From Emcibacter sp. (GTDB lineage Bacteria; Pseudomonadota; Alphaproteobacteria; Sphingomonadales; Emcibacteraceae): a DNA stretch of 5,784 nucleotides. The position numbers were made by a program, and so were the translations under genes. The DNA lies in the NCBI GenBank assembly GCA_023142175.1, contig JAGLJX010000026.1, positions 1 through 5,784 of the forward strand, read 5' to 3'. Numbering within the stretch: the first letter of the stretch is position 1; each line of letters starts with the position of its first letter. This document shows, piece by piece, positions 1 to 5,784 of this stretch. Under the pieces are notes generated by a model. That model worked only from the letters and a program-made list of their open reading frames with translations. It was not told the origin of the DNA and made no database searches.

Positions 1-942
1 AGATCCCGCAAAGGCACTCACCAACATAAATAAAGTTGATTTAGGCAGATGAAAATTAGTCATCAATATATCCACAGCCCGAAACTTATATCCCGGTGTG
101 ATAAAAATATCAGTAGAATCGCTATAGGCAAGTACCCTGCCCGTCTCATCCGCCGCAGATTCCAGCAGCCGCAGAGATGTCGTGCCAACCGCAATTACCC
201 TGTGTCCCTGATCATGGGCATCATTAATGATTTTTGCGGCCTGTTCGTCAATCTCACCCCATTCAGAATGCATCTTATGGTCGCGGGTATCCTCCACCTT
301 AACAGGAAGAAAAGTTCCGGCACCCACATGAAGGGTCACATGAACGGATTTCACGCCCTTTACCGACAGGCTTTCCAGAAGTCTGTCCGTAAAATGAAGC
401 CCCGCCGTTGGGGCGGCAACGGCCCCTTCGCGTCTGCTATATATGGTTTGGTAATCCGTCAGATCCTTTTCGTCCACCGGACGCTGTGACGCGATATAGG
501 GCGGAAGCGGCATAACCCCTGCCACTTCAAGAGCCGCCCGAAGATCATCTCCCGCATAATTAAACTGCAGCGATACCTCGCCCGCCTCACCCTTGCGGGT
601 AACCGTTGCGGTAAGGCCACCGGTAAAGACAATGACATCATCCACCTTTAATTTCTTGGCGGGACGGGCAAAGGCTTTCCACAGGCCATCGCCATCATTC
701 ATATGAAGAGTGACTTCGATCTTCGCATCCCGGCGCTTACCCGTAAGCCGTGCCGGAATGACCCGCGTATCATTGAAGACAAGCACGTCACCGGCTTCCA
801 GATAATTGTCCAAGTCGGTGACTTGCCTATCCTGCCGCTCATCACCCTTGACCACAAGAAACCGCGCCCCGTCTCTGGTTAGAGCGGGGCGGAGGGCAAT
901 AAGCTCCCTAGGGAGCTCAAAATCAAAAAGGTCTACTTTCAT
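1..942 (-). CDS. queA: S-adenosylmethionine:tRNA ribosyltransferase-isomerase QueA (3' end cut by window edge)
   Basis: QueA transfers and isomerises the ribosyl part of S-adenosylmethionine onto 7-aminomethyl-7-deazaguanine at the tRNA wobble position, giving epoxyqueuosine, in the cytoplasm. Reading leftward from the ATG at 942 gives 314 uninterrupted codons to the window edge. Family blocks seen: [12 protein letters not shown] (residues 55-66), MPLPPYI (144-150), [13 protein letters not shown] (173-185), [10 protein letters not shown] (205-214), MHSEW (224-228), [14 protein letters not shown] (250-263), and [19 protein letters not shown] (295-313). The E. coli protein is about 356 residues, so roughly 40 C-terminal residues lie outside; nothing suggests a broken gene. 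The ATG shares four bases (ATGA) with the stop of the upstream cyclophilin gene, and I see no good Shine-Dalgarno sequence, so translation is probably coupled. In many alphaproteobacteria tgt follows; that cannot be seen here. Confidence 0.96.
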   Translation of the reverse strand, partial: MKVDLFDFELPRELIALRPALTRDGARFLVVKGDERQDRQVTDLDNYLEAGDVLVFNDTRVIPARLTGKRRDAKIEVTLHMNDGDGLWKAFARPAKKLKVDDVIVFTGGLTATVTRKGEAGEVSLQFNYAGDDLRAALEVAGVMPLPPYIASQRPVDEKDLTDYQTIYSRREGAVAAPTAGLHFTDRLLESLSVKGVKSVHVTLHVGAGTFLPVKVEDTRDHKMHSEWGEIDEQAAKIINDAHDQGHRVIAVGTTSLRLLESAADETGRVLAYSDSTDIFITPGYKFRAVDILMTNFHLPKSTLFMLVSAFAGS

Positions 943-1400
943 TCTGAGTCGGCAGCGACCTGCATCTTGATGATTTCATCCGGGTTCGCGCCGCCTTCTC
1001 CGGGGTTTAAGGCATCAACAAGTTCCATGCCCTCGGTAACCTGTCCCCATACGGAATATTGCCCGTCAAGATGTGGGGCCGCGTCAAAACAGATAAAAAA
1101 CTGGCTGTCTGCGCTATCGGGCATGGCGGAACGGGCCATGGAACATGTGCCGCGCATATGTGGTTTATCAGAAAACTCCGCAGGAATATTCTGACCACTA
1201 CCGCCAGTACCATTTCCTTTGGGATCGCCGCCCTGAGCCATGAAACCCGGTATCACCCGATGGAATTTCAAGCCGTCATAAAATTCGTCCCGCGCGAGTT
1301 CCTTAATACGTGCCACATGTTTTGGTGCCACATCCGGGTATAATTCAATTGTTACCCGACCATCTTTTAGATCAAGATAAAGAGTATTTTCCAAGTCCAT
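939..1400 (-). CDS. ppiB: Cytoplasmic cyclophilin-type peptidyl-prolyl cis-trans isomerase
   Basis: This 153-residue protein is a single cyclophilin domain that catalyses cis-trans isomerisation of peptide bonds before proline. It starts [14 protein letters not shown] with no signal peptide, so it should stay in the cytoplasm. The catalytic core [14 protein letters not shown] (46-59) supplies Arg48, Phe53, Met54 and Gln56, equivalent to human CypA Arg55, Phe60, Met61 and Gln63; SQFFI (99-103) supplies the CypA Phe113 equivalent. The CypA Trp121 position is His110 and the His126 position is Tyr115, so weak cyclosporin A binding is expected from family knowledge. The start is supported by AAGGA (1414-1410), nine bases upstream inside the last codons of the preceding gene. 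It is about 73% identical by hand count over 130 residues to the secreted neighbour and is its tandem paralogue. The symbol ppiB is by analogy with the cytoplasmic E. coli enzyme. Confidence 0.95.
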   Translation of the reverse strand: MDLENTLYLDLKDGRVTIELYPDVAPKHVARIKELARDEFYDGLKFHRVIPGFMAQGGDPKGNGTGGSGQNIPAEFSDKPHMRGTCSMARSAMPDSADSQFFICFDAAPHLDGQYSVWGQVTEGMELVDALNPGEGGANPDEIIKMQVAADSE

Positions 1401-1882
1401 AGTGATTATTCCTTTAAGTCTGTATCTGCAGCAACCTGCATTTTGATAATTTTATCCGGATCCTGCAATTCAGGCACGATGCCTTCTTTGATATGGTCAA
1501 CATATTTCATGCCGCCAATAACCCGGCCCCATATGGTATATTTGCCGTCAAGGTGATTACTCACATCCAGAACGATGAAAAATTGGCTGTCCGCACTGTT
1601 GGCATCATTAGAACGGGCCATTGATAATGTGCCTTTAAGGTGAGTGAGCTCTGAAAATTCAGCCTCGATATTTTGACCACTGCCGCCGGTGCCATTTCCC
1701 GCTGGATCACCGCCCTGTGCCATAAATCCCGGTATTACCCGATGCCACGTCAGGCCATCGTAAAAACCCTGCCGTACAAGTTCCTTGATACGGGTCACAT
1801 GCTTTGGAGCCACATCAGGATACATCTCGATAGTCACCCGACCATCTTTCAAGTCCAGATAGATGGTATTTTCAAGATCAGC
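939..1882. repeat. Tandem duplication of a cyclophilin domain
   Basis: Two direct copies of the cyclophilin coding sequence lie head to tail, offset by about 482 bp (first codon of the cytoplasmic copy at 1400, first mature codon of the secreted copy at 1882). Long stretches match at the DNA level with many differences at third codon positions, for instance 1196-1320 against 1675-1800. This points to an old duplication kept by selection on the protein rather than a recent copy or assembly artefact. Confidence 0.85.
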
Positions 1883-1954
1883 TGCTGATGCCATATTATG
1901 GGCCACATTGCCCACCAGAAATAAGGCAATAAAAGCTTTTAGAACTATTTTCAT
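1406..1954 (-). CDS. ppiA: Secreted (periplasmic) cyclophilin-type peptidyl-prolyl cis-trans isomerase
   Basis: A 182-residue cyclophilin with an N-terminal signal peptide: a short Lys-containing start (MKIVLKAF), a hydrophobic core (IALFLVGNV, 9-17), and an Ala-Ser-Ala cleavage motif at 22-24, so the mature protein should begin ADLENT at residue 25 in the periplasm. Catalytic-site residues are intact: [14 protein letters not shown] (70-83) with Arg72, Phe77, Met78, Gln80, and SQFFI (123-127). As in its paralogue, His134 and Tyr139 stand at the CypA Trp121 and His126 positions. I prefer the ATG at 1954 because GGA lies seven bases upstream; an in-frame ATG at 1966 would add MERI and sit only 2 nt after the coaD stop, but has no clear ribosome binding site. 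The likely role is folding of exported proteins. The symbol is by analogy with periplasmic E. coli PpiA, not by demonstrated orthology. Confidence 0.93.
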   Translation of the reverse strand: MKIVLKAFIALFLVGNVAHNMASAADLENTIYLDLKDGRVTIEMYPDVAPKHVTRIKELVRQGFYDGLTWHRVIPGFMAQGGDPAGNGTGGSGQNIEAEFSELTHLKGTLSMARSNDANSADSQFFIVLDVSNHLDGKYTIWGRVIGGMKYVDHIKEGIVPELQDPDKIIKMQVAADTDLKE

Positions 1955-1968
1955 TATTCTTTCCATGT

Positions 1969-2475
1969 TTATTTTTTCAACTTCTCAATAACTTCTTCTT
2001 TAACGCTTTCCGGAACAAAGGCTGAAATATCACCATCAAAACGCGCTATTTCCTTAACCAGACGCGATGCAATCGCCTGCAGGGATGGATCTGCCATCAG
2101 GAAAATCGTTTCAATTTCAGAATTCAGTTTATAATTCATGGCCGTCATCTGAAACTCATATTCAAAGTCCGATACCGCCCGCAATCCACGGATAATGGCG
2201 TTCGCTCCTATTTCCTCGGCAAAGGTCATAAGTAGTGTGCTAAATGACCTGACTTCTACAGTGACACCAGTATCGCGCTCAATGAAGGCCGTTTCACGGC
2301 GCACCATTTCCACGCGCTCATCCAAATCAAACAACGCCGACTTTGACGGATTTGTTGATATACCCAGTATCAGGTGATCAACCAGTTTCGCACTTCGCGA
2401 AATGATATCTATATGCCCTAGCGTTACCGGATCAAAAGTACCAGGATATAATCCTATGCGTTTTTTCACAGTCAT
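1969..2475 (-). CDS. coaD: Phosphopantetheine adenylyltransferase (CoaD)
   Basis: CoaD joins 4'-phosphopantetheine and ATP to give dephospho-CoA and pyrophosphate, the penultimate step of coenzyme A synthesis, in the cytoplasm. The 168-residue length is normal for the bacterial family. The nucleotidyltransferase motif is GTFDPVTLGH (12-21), containing the T/HxGH signature with Gly20 and His21. Other family blocks are IIRGLRAVSDFEYE (94-107) with Arg96 and Arg99, and ASRLVKEIA (136-144), the counterpart of the ISSSLVKE-type motif that helps bind ATP. The ATG at 2475 lies 6 nt beyond the gyrA stop; its Shine-Dalgarno sequence GAGGAG (2490-2485) is formed by the last gyrA codons, nine bases from the start. 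It is therefore almost certainly co-transcribed with gyrA. No missing or altered key residues were noticed. Confidence 0.97.
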   Translation of the reverse strand: MTVKKRIGLYPGTFDPVTLGHIDIISRSAKLVDHLILGISTNPSKSALFDLDERVEMVRRETAFIERDTGVTVEVRSFSTLLMTFAEEIGANAIIRGLRAVSDFEYEFQMTAMNYKLNSEIETIFLMADPSLQAIASRLVKEIARFDGDISAFVPESVKEEVIEKLKK

Positions 2476-2481
2476 AAAATA

Positions 2482-5190
2482 TCACTCCTCTGAAGTATCA
2501 GTTTCAGTTTCTACTTCTTCCCCTTCATCATCATCTGATTCAGGTTCCTGTACACGTTCAACAGATACAATCTGTTCCTTGTCGCCAACCTTAAACAGGG
2601 TTACGCCCTGCGTATTTCTGCCCGCAACCCTGACATCACCAACCGGAACACGGATTAGCCGGCCCTGATCGGTTACCATCATCAACTGATCCATATCATT
2701 GATGGGGAATGCCGCAATCACGGAGCCATTACGTTCCGATGTTTCAATATTGATCATACCCTTCCCGCCACGCCCGATAACGCGGTAATCATAAGCAGAC
2801 GTTCGCTTACCAAAACCATTAACCGTTATGCTAAGGATGAATTGCTCATTTTCGGCCAGATACTCTATACGCTCTGTCGTCAGACATTCAGGGACCTCAG
2901 GATTATCGCCGCGCCGTCCTGCCGCCACATATTTAAGATAAGCACTGCGTTCTTCCGTGCTTGCCTCAACATTATGCAGAATAGACATAGACACAACCTC
3001 ATCACCATCGGCAAGGCGAATGCCGCGCACCCCATCAGAATTCCGGCCTTTAAACAACCGCACCGCCGTTGCGGCAAACCGAATACATTTTCCGTCTTTA
3101 GCTGCCATCAGGACGTCATCTTCCTCGGCACAGGCCGCAACCCCGATCAGGCTGTCCCCTTCTGACAGACGAATGGCGATCTTGCCATTAGCCCGCACGT
3201 TGGAGAAGTCGGACAATAGATTACGCCGCACATTGCCTTTTTTAGTCGCAAAGATAGCATGCAATTCGGCCCAGCTATCCTCATCCTCCGGCAGAGGTAG
3301 AATAGTGGAGATATTTTCGCCCTGCTGTAGGGGTAGAATATTGATCAGGGCTTTACCTTTTGAGGTGGGCGAGCCAATAGGCAGCTTCCATACTTTCAGT
3401 TTATAAACCTGACCAAAGTTGCTGAAAAACAATATGGGCACATGGGTATTGGACACAAATACACTGCGGAGGAAATCCTCTTCCTTTGTGCTCATGCCAG
3501 ACCTACCCTTGCCACCGCGCCGTTGGGCACGATATGTAGTCAGGGGAACCCGTTTGATATATCCGGTATTGGTAACTGTTACCACCATGTCTTCGCGCTG
3601 AATCAGGTCTTCATCCTCAAAACCAAAGGCATCGAGGGCGAATTCAGACCGACGAGGCGTAGCAAAGGCTTCGCGGTATTCCACAAACTCTGTCCGCATA
3701 ATACCGAACAGACGCTCCCGACTGCGTAGAATATCAATATAATCTTCAATTTCCACAGAAAGAGATTTCAACTCCTTGCCAATGTCATCCCGACCAAGTG
3801 CTGTCAGGCGATGAAGCTTCAATTCCAGAATAGCCCGAACCTGTTTTTCGGAAAGACGGTATTTACCGTCAACAACTTCTCGTCCCGGCTCGTTAATCAG
3901 CTCAATATAGCCCTGAACATCAACCGCATCCCAGCCTTGCCCCATCAATTTTTCACGGGCTTCCGCAGGGTTTGGTGCGCTACGGATCATTGCAACAATC
4001 TTATCCAGATTGTTAACCGCAATCACCAGACCAACCAACATATGCGCCCTGTCTCGGGCCTTGCTCAGCTTGTATTTAGTACGACGGGTAATGACCTCTT
4101 CACGAAACTTTATGAAATATTGAATGATATTATGCAGGTTCATAACCTCTGGCCGACCACCATTGAGGGCCAGAACATTGGCACCAAAACTGGTCTGCAA
4201 AGGGGAATAGCGGAACAGCTGGTTCAGAACCACATCGGAAACTGCATCACGTTTTAATTCCACCACGACCCGCACGCCAGTCCGATCGGATTCATCACGA
4301 ATATCGGAAATTCCCTCAATCTTCTTATTACGCACCAGATCAGCAATCTGCTCAATCATGCGAGCTTTATTGACCTGATAGGGTACTTCGGTAATGATAA
4401 TAGCTTCGCGGTTTTGACGGATTTCTTCAAAATGAGTTTTACCGCGCATGATGATCGAGCCACGCCCGGTCATCTCCGCAGATCGCGCCCCGGCGGTGCC
4501 CATGATCAGACCACCCGTTGGAAAGTCCGGCCCCGGCACGATTTCCACCAGTTCTTCCAGTGTAATCTCTGGATTATCCACAAACGCACAACAGGCATCC
4601 AATACCTCCCCCAGATTATGGGGTGGAATGTTGGTGGCCATGCCGACCGCGATACCACCGGCACCATTGATCAACAGGTTGGGGAAACGGGCAGGCAATA
4701 CCATTGGCTCAGATTCGGATTCATCATAGTTGGCCTGAAAATTAACCGTATCCTTGTCAATATCTTCTAACAGTCCCCCAGCGGCCTTATCCATACGGGC
4801 TTCCGTATAACGCATGGCGGCGGCCTTATCACCGTCCATGGAACCGAAGTTACCCTGACCATCAATGAGCGGAAGACGCAGGGCGAAGGGCTGCGACATA
4901 CGAACCATAGCTTCGTAGATGGCGCTGTCACCATGAGGGTGATATTTACCCATGACATCACCGACAATACGCGCAGATTTGCGGTAGGGCTTGGTCCAGT
5001 CATAGTTATTCTCATACATGGAATAAAGGATGCGACGGTGGACCGGCTTCAGGCCATCACGAACATCGGGAAGTGCACGGGATACGATCACGCTCATGGC
5101 ATAATCGAGGTAAGAGGTCTTCATTTCCTCTTCAATAGTGATGGATGAAATACCTGTTTCAGGAAGATCAGGAAGACTGTTGTCGGTCAA
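2482..5190 (-). CDS. gyrA: DNA gyrase subunit A
   Basis: GyrA is the breakage-reunion subunit of the GyrA2GyrB2 type II topoisomerase that adds negative supercoils using ATP. The 902-residue protein is somewhat longer than E. coli GyrA (875). The winged-helix/tower part holds the active-site Tyr128 in [10 protein letters not shown] (124-133; E. coli Tyr122) preceded by Arg127. The quinolone-determining region reads GDSAIYE (87-93), with Ser89 and Glu93 at the E. coli Ser83 and Asp87 positions. The C-terminal DNA-wrapping domain carries the GyrA box QRRGGKG (556-562), which separates GyrA from ParC. About 35-40 extra residues relative to E. coli lie near 741-781, and the tail 881-902 has 13 Asp/Glu and no Lys/Arg. 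The start codon is TTG: an in-frame TAA lies just upstream, AAGGGG (5204-5199) sits eight bases away, and the next in-frame ATG is residue 23, close to the conserved core. First gene of the block. Confidence 0.98.
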   Translation of the reverse strand: MTDNSLPDLPETGISSITIEEEMKTSYLDYAMSVIVSRALPDVRDGLKPVHRRILYSMYENNYDWTKPYRKSARIVGDVMGKYHPHGDSAIYEAMVRMSQPFALRLPLIDGQGNFGSMDGDKAAAMRYTEARMDKAAGGLLEDIDKDTVNFQANYDESESEPMVLPARFPNLLINGAGGIAVGMATNIPPHNLGEVLDACCAFVDNPEITLEELVEIVPGPDFPTGGLIMGTAGARSAEMTGRGSIIMRGKTHFEEIRQNREAIIITEVPYQVNKARMIEQIADLVRNKKIEGISDIRDESDRTGVRVVVELKRDAVSDVVLNQLFRYSPLQTSFGANVLALNGGRPEVMNLHNIIQYFIKFREEVITRRTKYKLSKARDRAHMLVGLVIAVNNLDKIVAMIRSAPNPAEAREKLMGQGWDAVDVQGYIELINEPGREVVDGKYRLSEKQVRAILELKLHRLTALGRDDIGKELKSLSVEIEDYIDILRSRERLFGIMRTEFVEYREAFATPRRSEFALDAFGFEDEDLIQREDMVVTVTNTGYIKRVPLTTYRAQRRGGKGRSGMSTKEEDFLRSVFVSNTHVPILFFSNFGQVYKLKVWKLPIGSPTSKGKALINILPLQQGENISTILPLPEDEDSWAELHAIFATKKGNVRRNLLSDFSNVRANGKIAIRLSEGDSLIGVAACAEEDDVLMAAKDGKCIRFAATAVRLFKGRNSDGVRGIRLADGDEVVSMSILHNVEASTEERSAYLKYVAAGRRGDNPEVPECLTTERIEYLAENEQFILSITVNGFGKRTSAYDYRVIGRGGKGMINIETSERNGSVIAAFPINDMDQLMMVTDQGRLIRVPVGDVRVAGRNTQGVTLFKVGDKEQIVSVERVQEPESDDDEGEEVETETDTSEE

Positions 5191-5198
5191 TGAATTGG

Positions 5199-5204
5199 CC
5201 CCTT
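5199..5204 (-). promoter_or_regulatory. Shine-Dalgarno sequence deciding the gyrA TTG start
   Basis: AAGGGG ends eight bases before the TTG at 5190-5188. Since an in-frame TAA lies just upstream of TTG and no ATG or GTG occurs before residue 23, this site supports TTG as the true start. Confidence 0.6.
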
Positions 5205-5254
5205 ATAAAATACTAAAATCAATGTTTTTTCCAGCAATTTTCCGCAAGGAAGAT

Positions 5255-5273
5255 CACCGTAAAACTTATGGTG
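5255..5273. repeat. Imperfect palindrome over the expected gyrA transcription start
   Basis: On the minus strand CACCATAA (5273-5266) and TTACGGTG (5262-5255) pair at seven of eight positions around a three-base centre. The proposed transcription start (about 5269) falls inside the first arm, so an intact RNA hairpin would need a start upstream of 5273; as DNA it could be a protein-binding site. Confidence 0.3.
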
Positions 5274-5275
5274 TT

Positions 5276-5304
5276 TTTATACTAAATCTAATCCCTTATA
5301 GCAA
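5276..5304 (-). promoter_or_regulatory. Probable sigma70-type promoter of the gyrA block
   Basis: On the minus strand TTGCTA (5304-5299) and TATAAA (5281-5276) are separated by exactly 17 bp, matching 4/6 and 5/6 consensus bases. Transcription would begin near 5269, giving a leader of about 80 nt before the TTG start of gyrA. This is the best promoter-like match I found in the 187-bp gap and probably drives the genes down to queA. Confidence 0.55.
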
Positions 5305-5310
5305 GGATTA
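5289..5310. repeat. Imperfect palindrome over the gyrA -35 box
   Basis: On the plus strand TAATCCCTT (5289-5297) and AAGGATTA (5303-5310) are complementary except for one extra C, with a five-base centre ATAGC. The palindrome straddles the proposed -35 hexamer (5299-5304), a position where a regulator could block or assist RNA polymerase. A role as an operator is inference; short AT-rich palindromes also occur by chance. Confidence 0.4.
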
Positions 5311-5337
5311 CAGCATATATTTATCGTTGCAAGAACA

Positions 5338-5364
5338 GGGAAATATTGGGGCAAAATATCCCCC
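5338..5364 (-). terminator. Stem-loop after the ybjQ-like gene, possible weak terminator
   Basis: Fourteen bases past the ybjQ-like stop codon, GGGGGATATT (5364-5355) can pair over ten positions with AATATTTCCC (5347-5338), two of them G·U, around a seven-base loop. The following bases TGTTCTTG form only a poor U-tract, so it may be a weak terminator or an RNA-stabilising 3' end. Its place between two same-strand genes fits a transcription unit boundary. Confidence 0.4.
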
Positions 5365-5377
5365 CGCAGCAAAGATA

Positions 5378-5692
5378 TTATTCCAGCCGAACAGCCGTGC
5401 CGAAAGCCAGTATTTCAGAGGCAGTGGCCGCAATCGTGGATGTTGTGAAACGCACATTTACCACAGCGTCAGCCCCAATGGCATATGCATTTTCTTCCAT
5501 CCGTAGCATGGCCTGCTCACGGGCATCTTCCAATAGTTCGGTATAGCCGCGCAATTCGCCGCCGACAATAGTCTTCAGGCCCGCCATAATATCACGCCCA
5601 ATATGCTTGGATTGTACGGTACTGCCCCGGACGATACCGAGGGTTTCAATGATATTTTTCTGGGCAATATTTTCTGTGGTTGTGATTAACAT
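5378..5692 (-). CDS. YbjQ/UPF0145 family protein
   Basis: This 104-residue protein matches the YbjQ (UPF0145, DUF74) family in length and pattern: a beta-rich start MLITTTENI, LGIVRGSTVQS (18-28), RDIMAGLKTIVGGELRGY (33-50), a charged helix ELLEDAREQAMLRMEENA (52-69), IGADAVVNVRF (72-82), and the closing strand AFGTAVRLE (96-104). The family has been labelled a putative heavy-metal-binding protein, but its function is not established. Here there is no cysteine and a single histidine (His30), so the sequence gives little support for metal binding. No signal peptide or membrane segment is visible, so it is probably cytoplasmic. The ATG at 5692 is supported by AGAGG (5705-5701) eight bases upstream. 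A stem-loop after its stop and a separate promoter before gyrA suggest it is its own transcription unit. Confidence 0.9.
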   Translation of the reverse strand: MLITTTENIAQKNIIETLGIVRGSTVQSKHIGRDIMAGLKTIVGGELRGYTELLEDAREQAMLRMEENAYAIGADAVVNVRFTTSTIAATASEILAFGTAVRLE

Positions 5693-5724
5693 CTAATTAT
5701 CCTCTTTCTTTATTAAACCAATGT

Positions 5725-5753
5725 CTCATATTTTAGGGGTATTTCCCTATCAA
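5725..5753 (-). promoter_or_regulatory. Weak promoter candidate for the ybjQ-like gene
   Basis: On the minus strand TTGATA (5753-5748) and TATGAG (5730-5725) are 17 bp apart, about 32 bases before the ATG. The -10 match is only moderate. A perfect 5-bp inverted repeat (TAGGG at 5734-5738, CCCTA at 5745-5749) lies largely within the spacer. The gene may instead be read from a promoter beyond the window. Confidence 0.3.
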
Positions 5754-5784
5754 GTCATCTGGATTGCAATGTTATCAATCCGGC

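Noticed and set aside
49..489. Open frame of 146 codons on the plus strand
   Set aside because: It lies opposite queA, which is conserved codon for codon through this stretch; the plus-strand product resembles no protein family and is an antisense shadow.
939..1966. The two cyclophilin genes as an assembly duplication
   Set aside because: The copies differ at many third codon positions and in about a quarter of residues, so they are genuine paralogues.
2485..2560. Repeated TTC/TCATCA-like triplets that look like a simple repeat
   Set aside because: They are the codons for the acidic Asp/Glu tail of GyrA read on the opposite strand, not a separate repeat element.
2957..3406. Plus-strand open frames of up to 149 codons opposite gyrA, here and at 3811-4257
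   Set aside because: They run antisense to well-conserved GyrA sequence, have low-complexity Arg/Ser-rich or unremarkable products, and have no sign of their own expression signals.
4574..4582. A perfect DnaA box (TTATCCACA) with a near match around 68-76
   Set aside because: Both lie inside coding sequence (gyrA and queA), far apart and not clustered; there is no AT-rich unwinding region, so no origin is supported.
5138..5506. A 122-codon plus-strand frame spanning the gyrA upstream gap
   Set aside because: It overlaps gyrA, its promoter and the ybjQ-like gene on the other strand, has no recognisable motif, and its start lies within gyrA coding sequence.

Overview
The window looks like a chromosomal segment from an alphaproteobacterium of moderate GC content. 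The basis is the gene order gyrA–coaD–two cyclophilins–queA, which I recall as typical of that class, a GyrA with an extra segment in its C-terminal domain, and alphaproteobacterial-looking CoaD and cyclophilin sequences. I cannot name the genus. Every gene I can support lies on the minus strand, so the window reads from right to left.

Right end (5784 to 5378): a short upstream region with a weak promoter candidate leads into a 104-residue YbjQ/UPF0145 family protein. Between this gene and gyrA (5377 to 5191) there is a stem-loop just past the ybjQ-like stop, then a good sigma70-type promoter (TTGCTA, 17 bp, TATAAA). Two imperfect palindromes lie on this promoter, one over the -35 box and one over the expected transcription start. 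A leader of about 80 nt follows.

Main block (5190 to 1): gyrA (902 aa, TTG start), coaD (168 aa), a signal-peptide-bearing cyclophilin, a cytoplasmic cyclophilin, and queA, which is cut by the left window edge after 314 codons. Junctions are very tight: 6 nt between gyrA and coaD, 2 or 14 nt before the first cyclophilin depending on its start, 5 nt between the cyclophilins, and a 4-nt ATGA overlap into queA. I see no terminator or promoter inside the block, so it is probably one transcript driven mainly from the gyrA promoter.

Functionally the block is housekeeping: DNA supercoiling (GyrA), the penultimate step of coenzyme A synthesis (CoaD), proline isomerisation in two compartments (a duplicated cyclophilin pair), and queuosine modification of tRNA (QueA). 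The products do not form one pathway; the link is co-transcription. I found no mobile element, CRISPR array, RNA gene or convincing undescribed system. The points most worth checking are the cyclophilin pair, whose cytoplasmic member begins exactly where the secreted one is predicted to be cleaved, the TTG start of gyrA, and the palindromes on its promoter.
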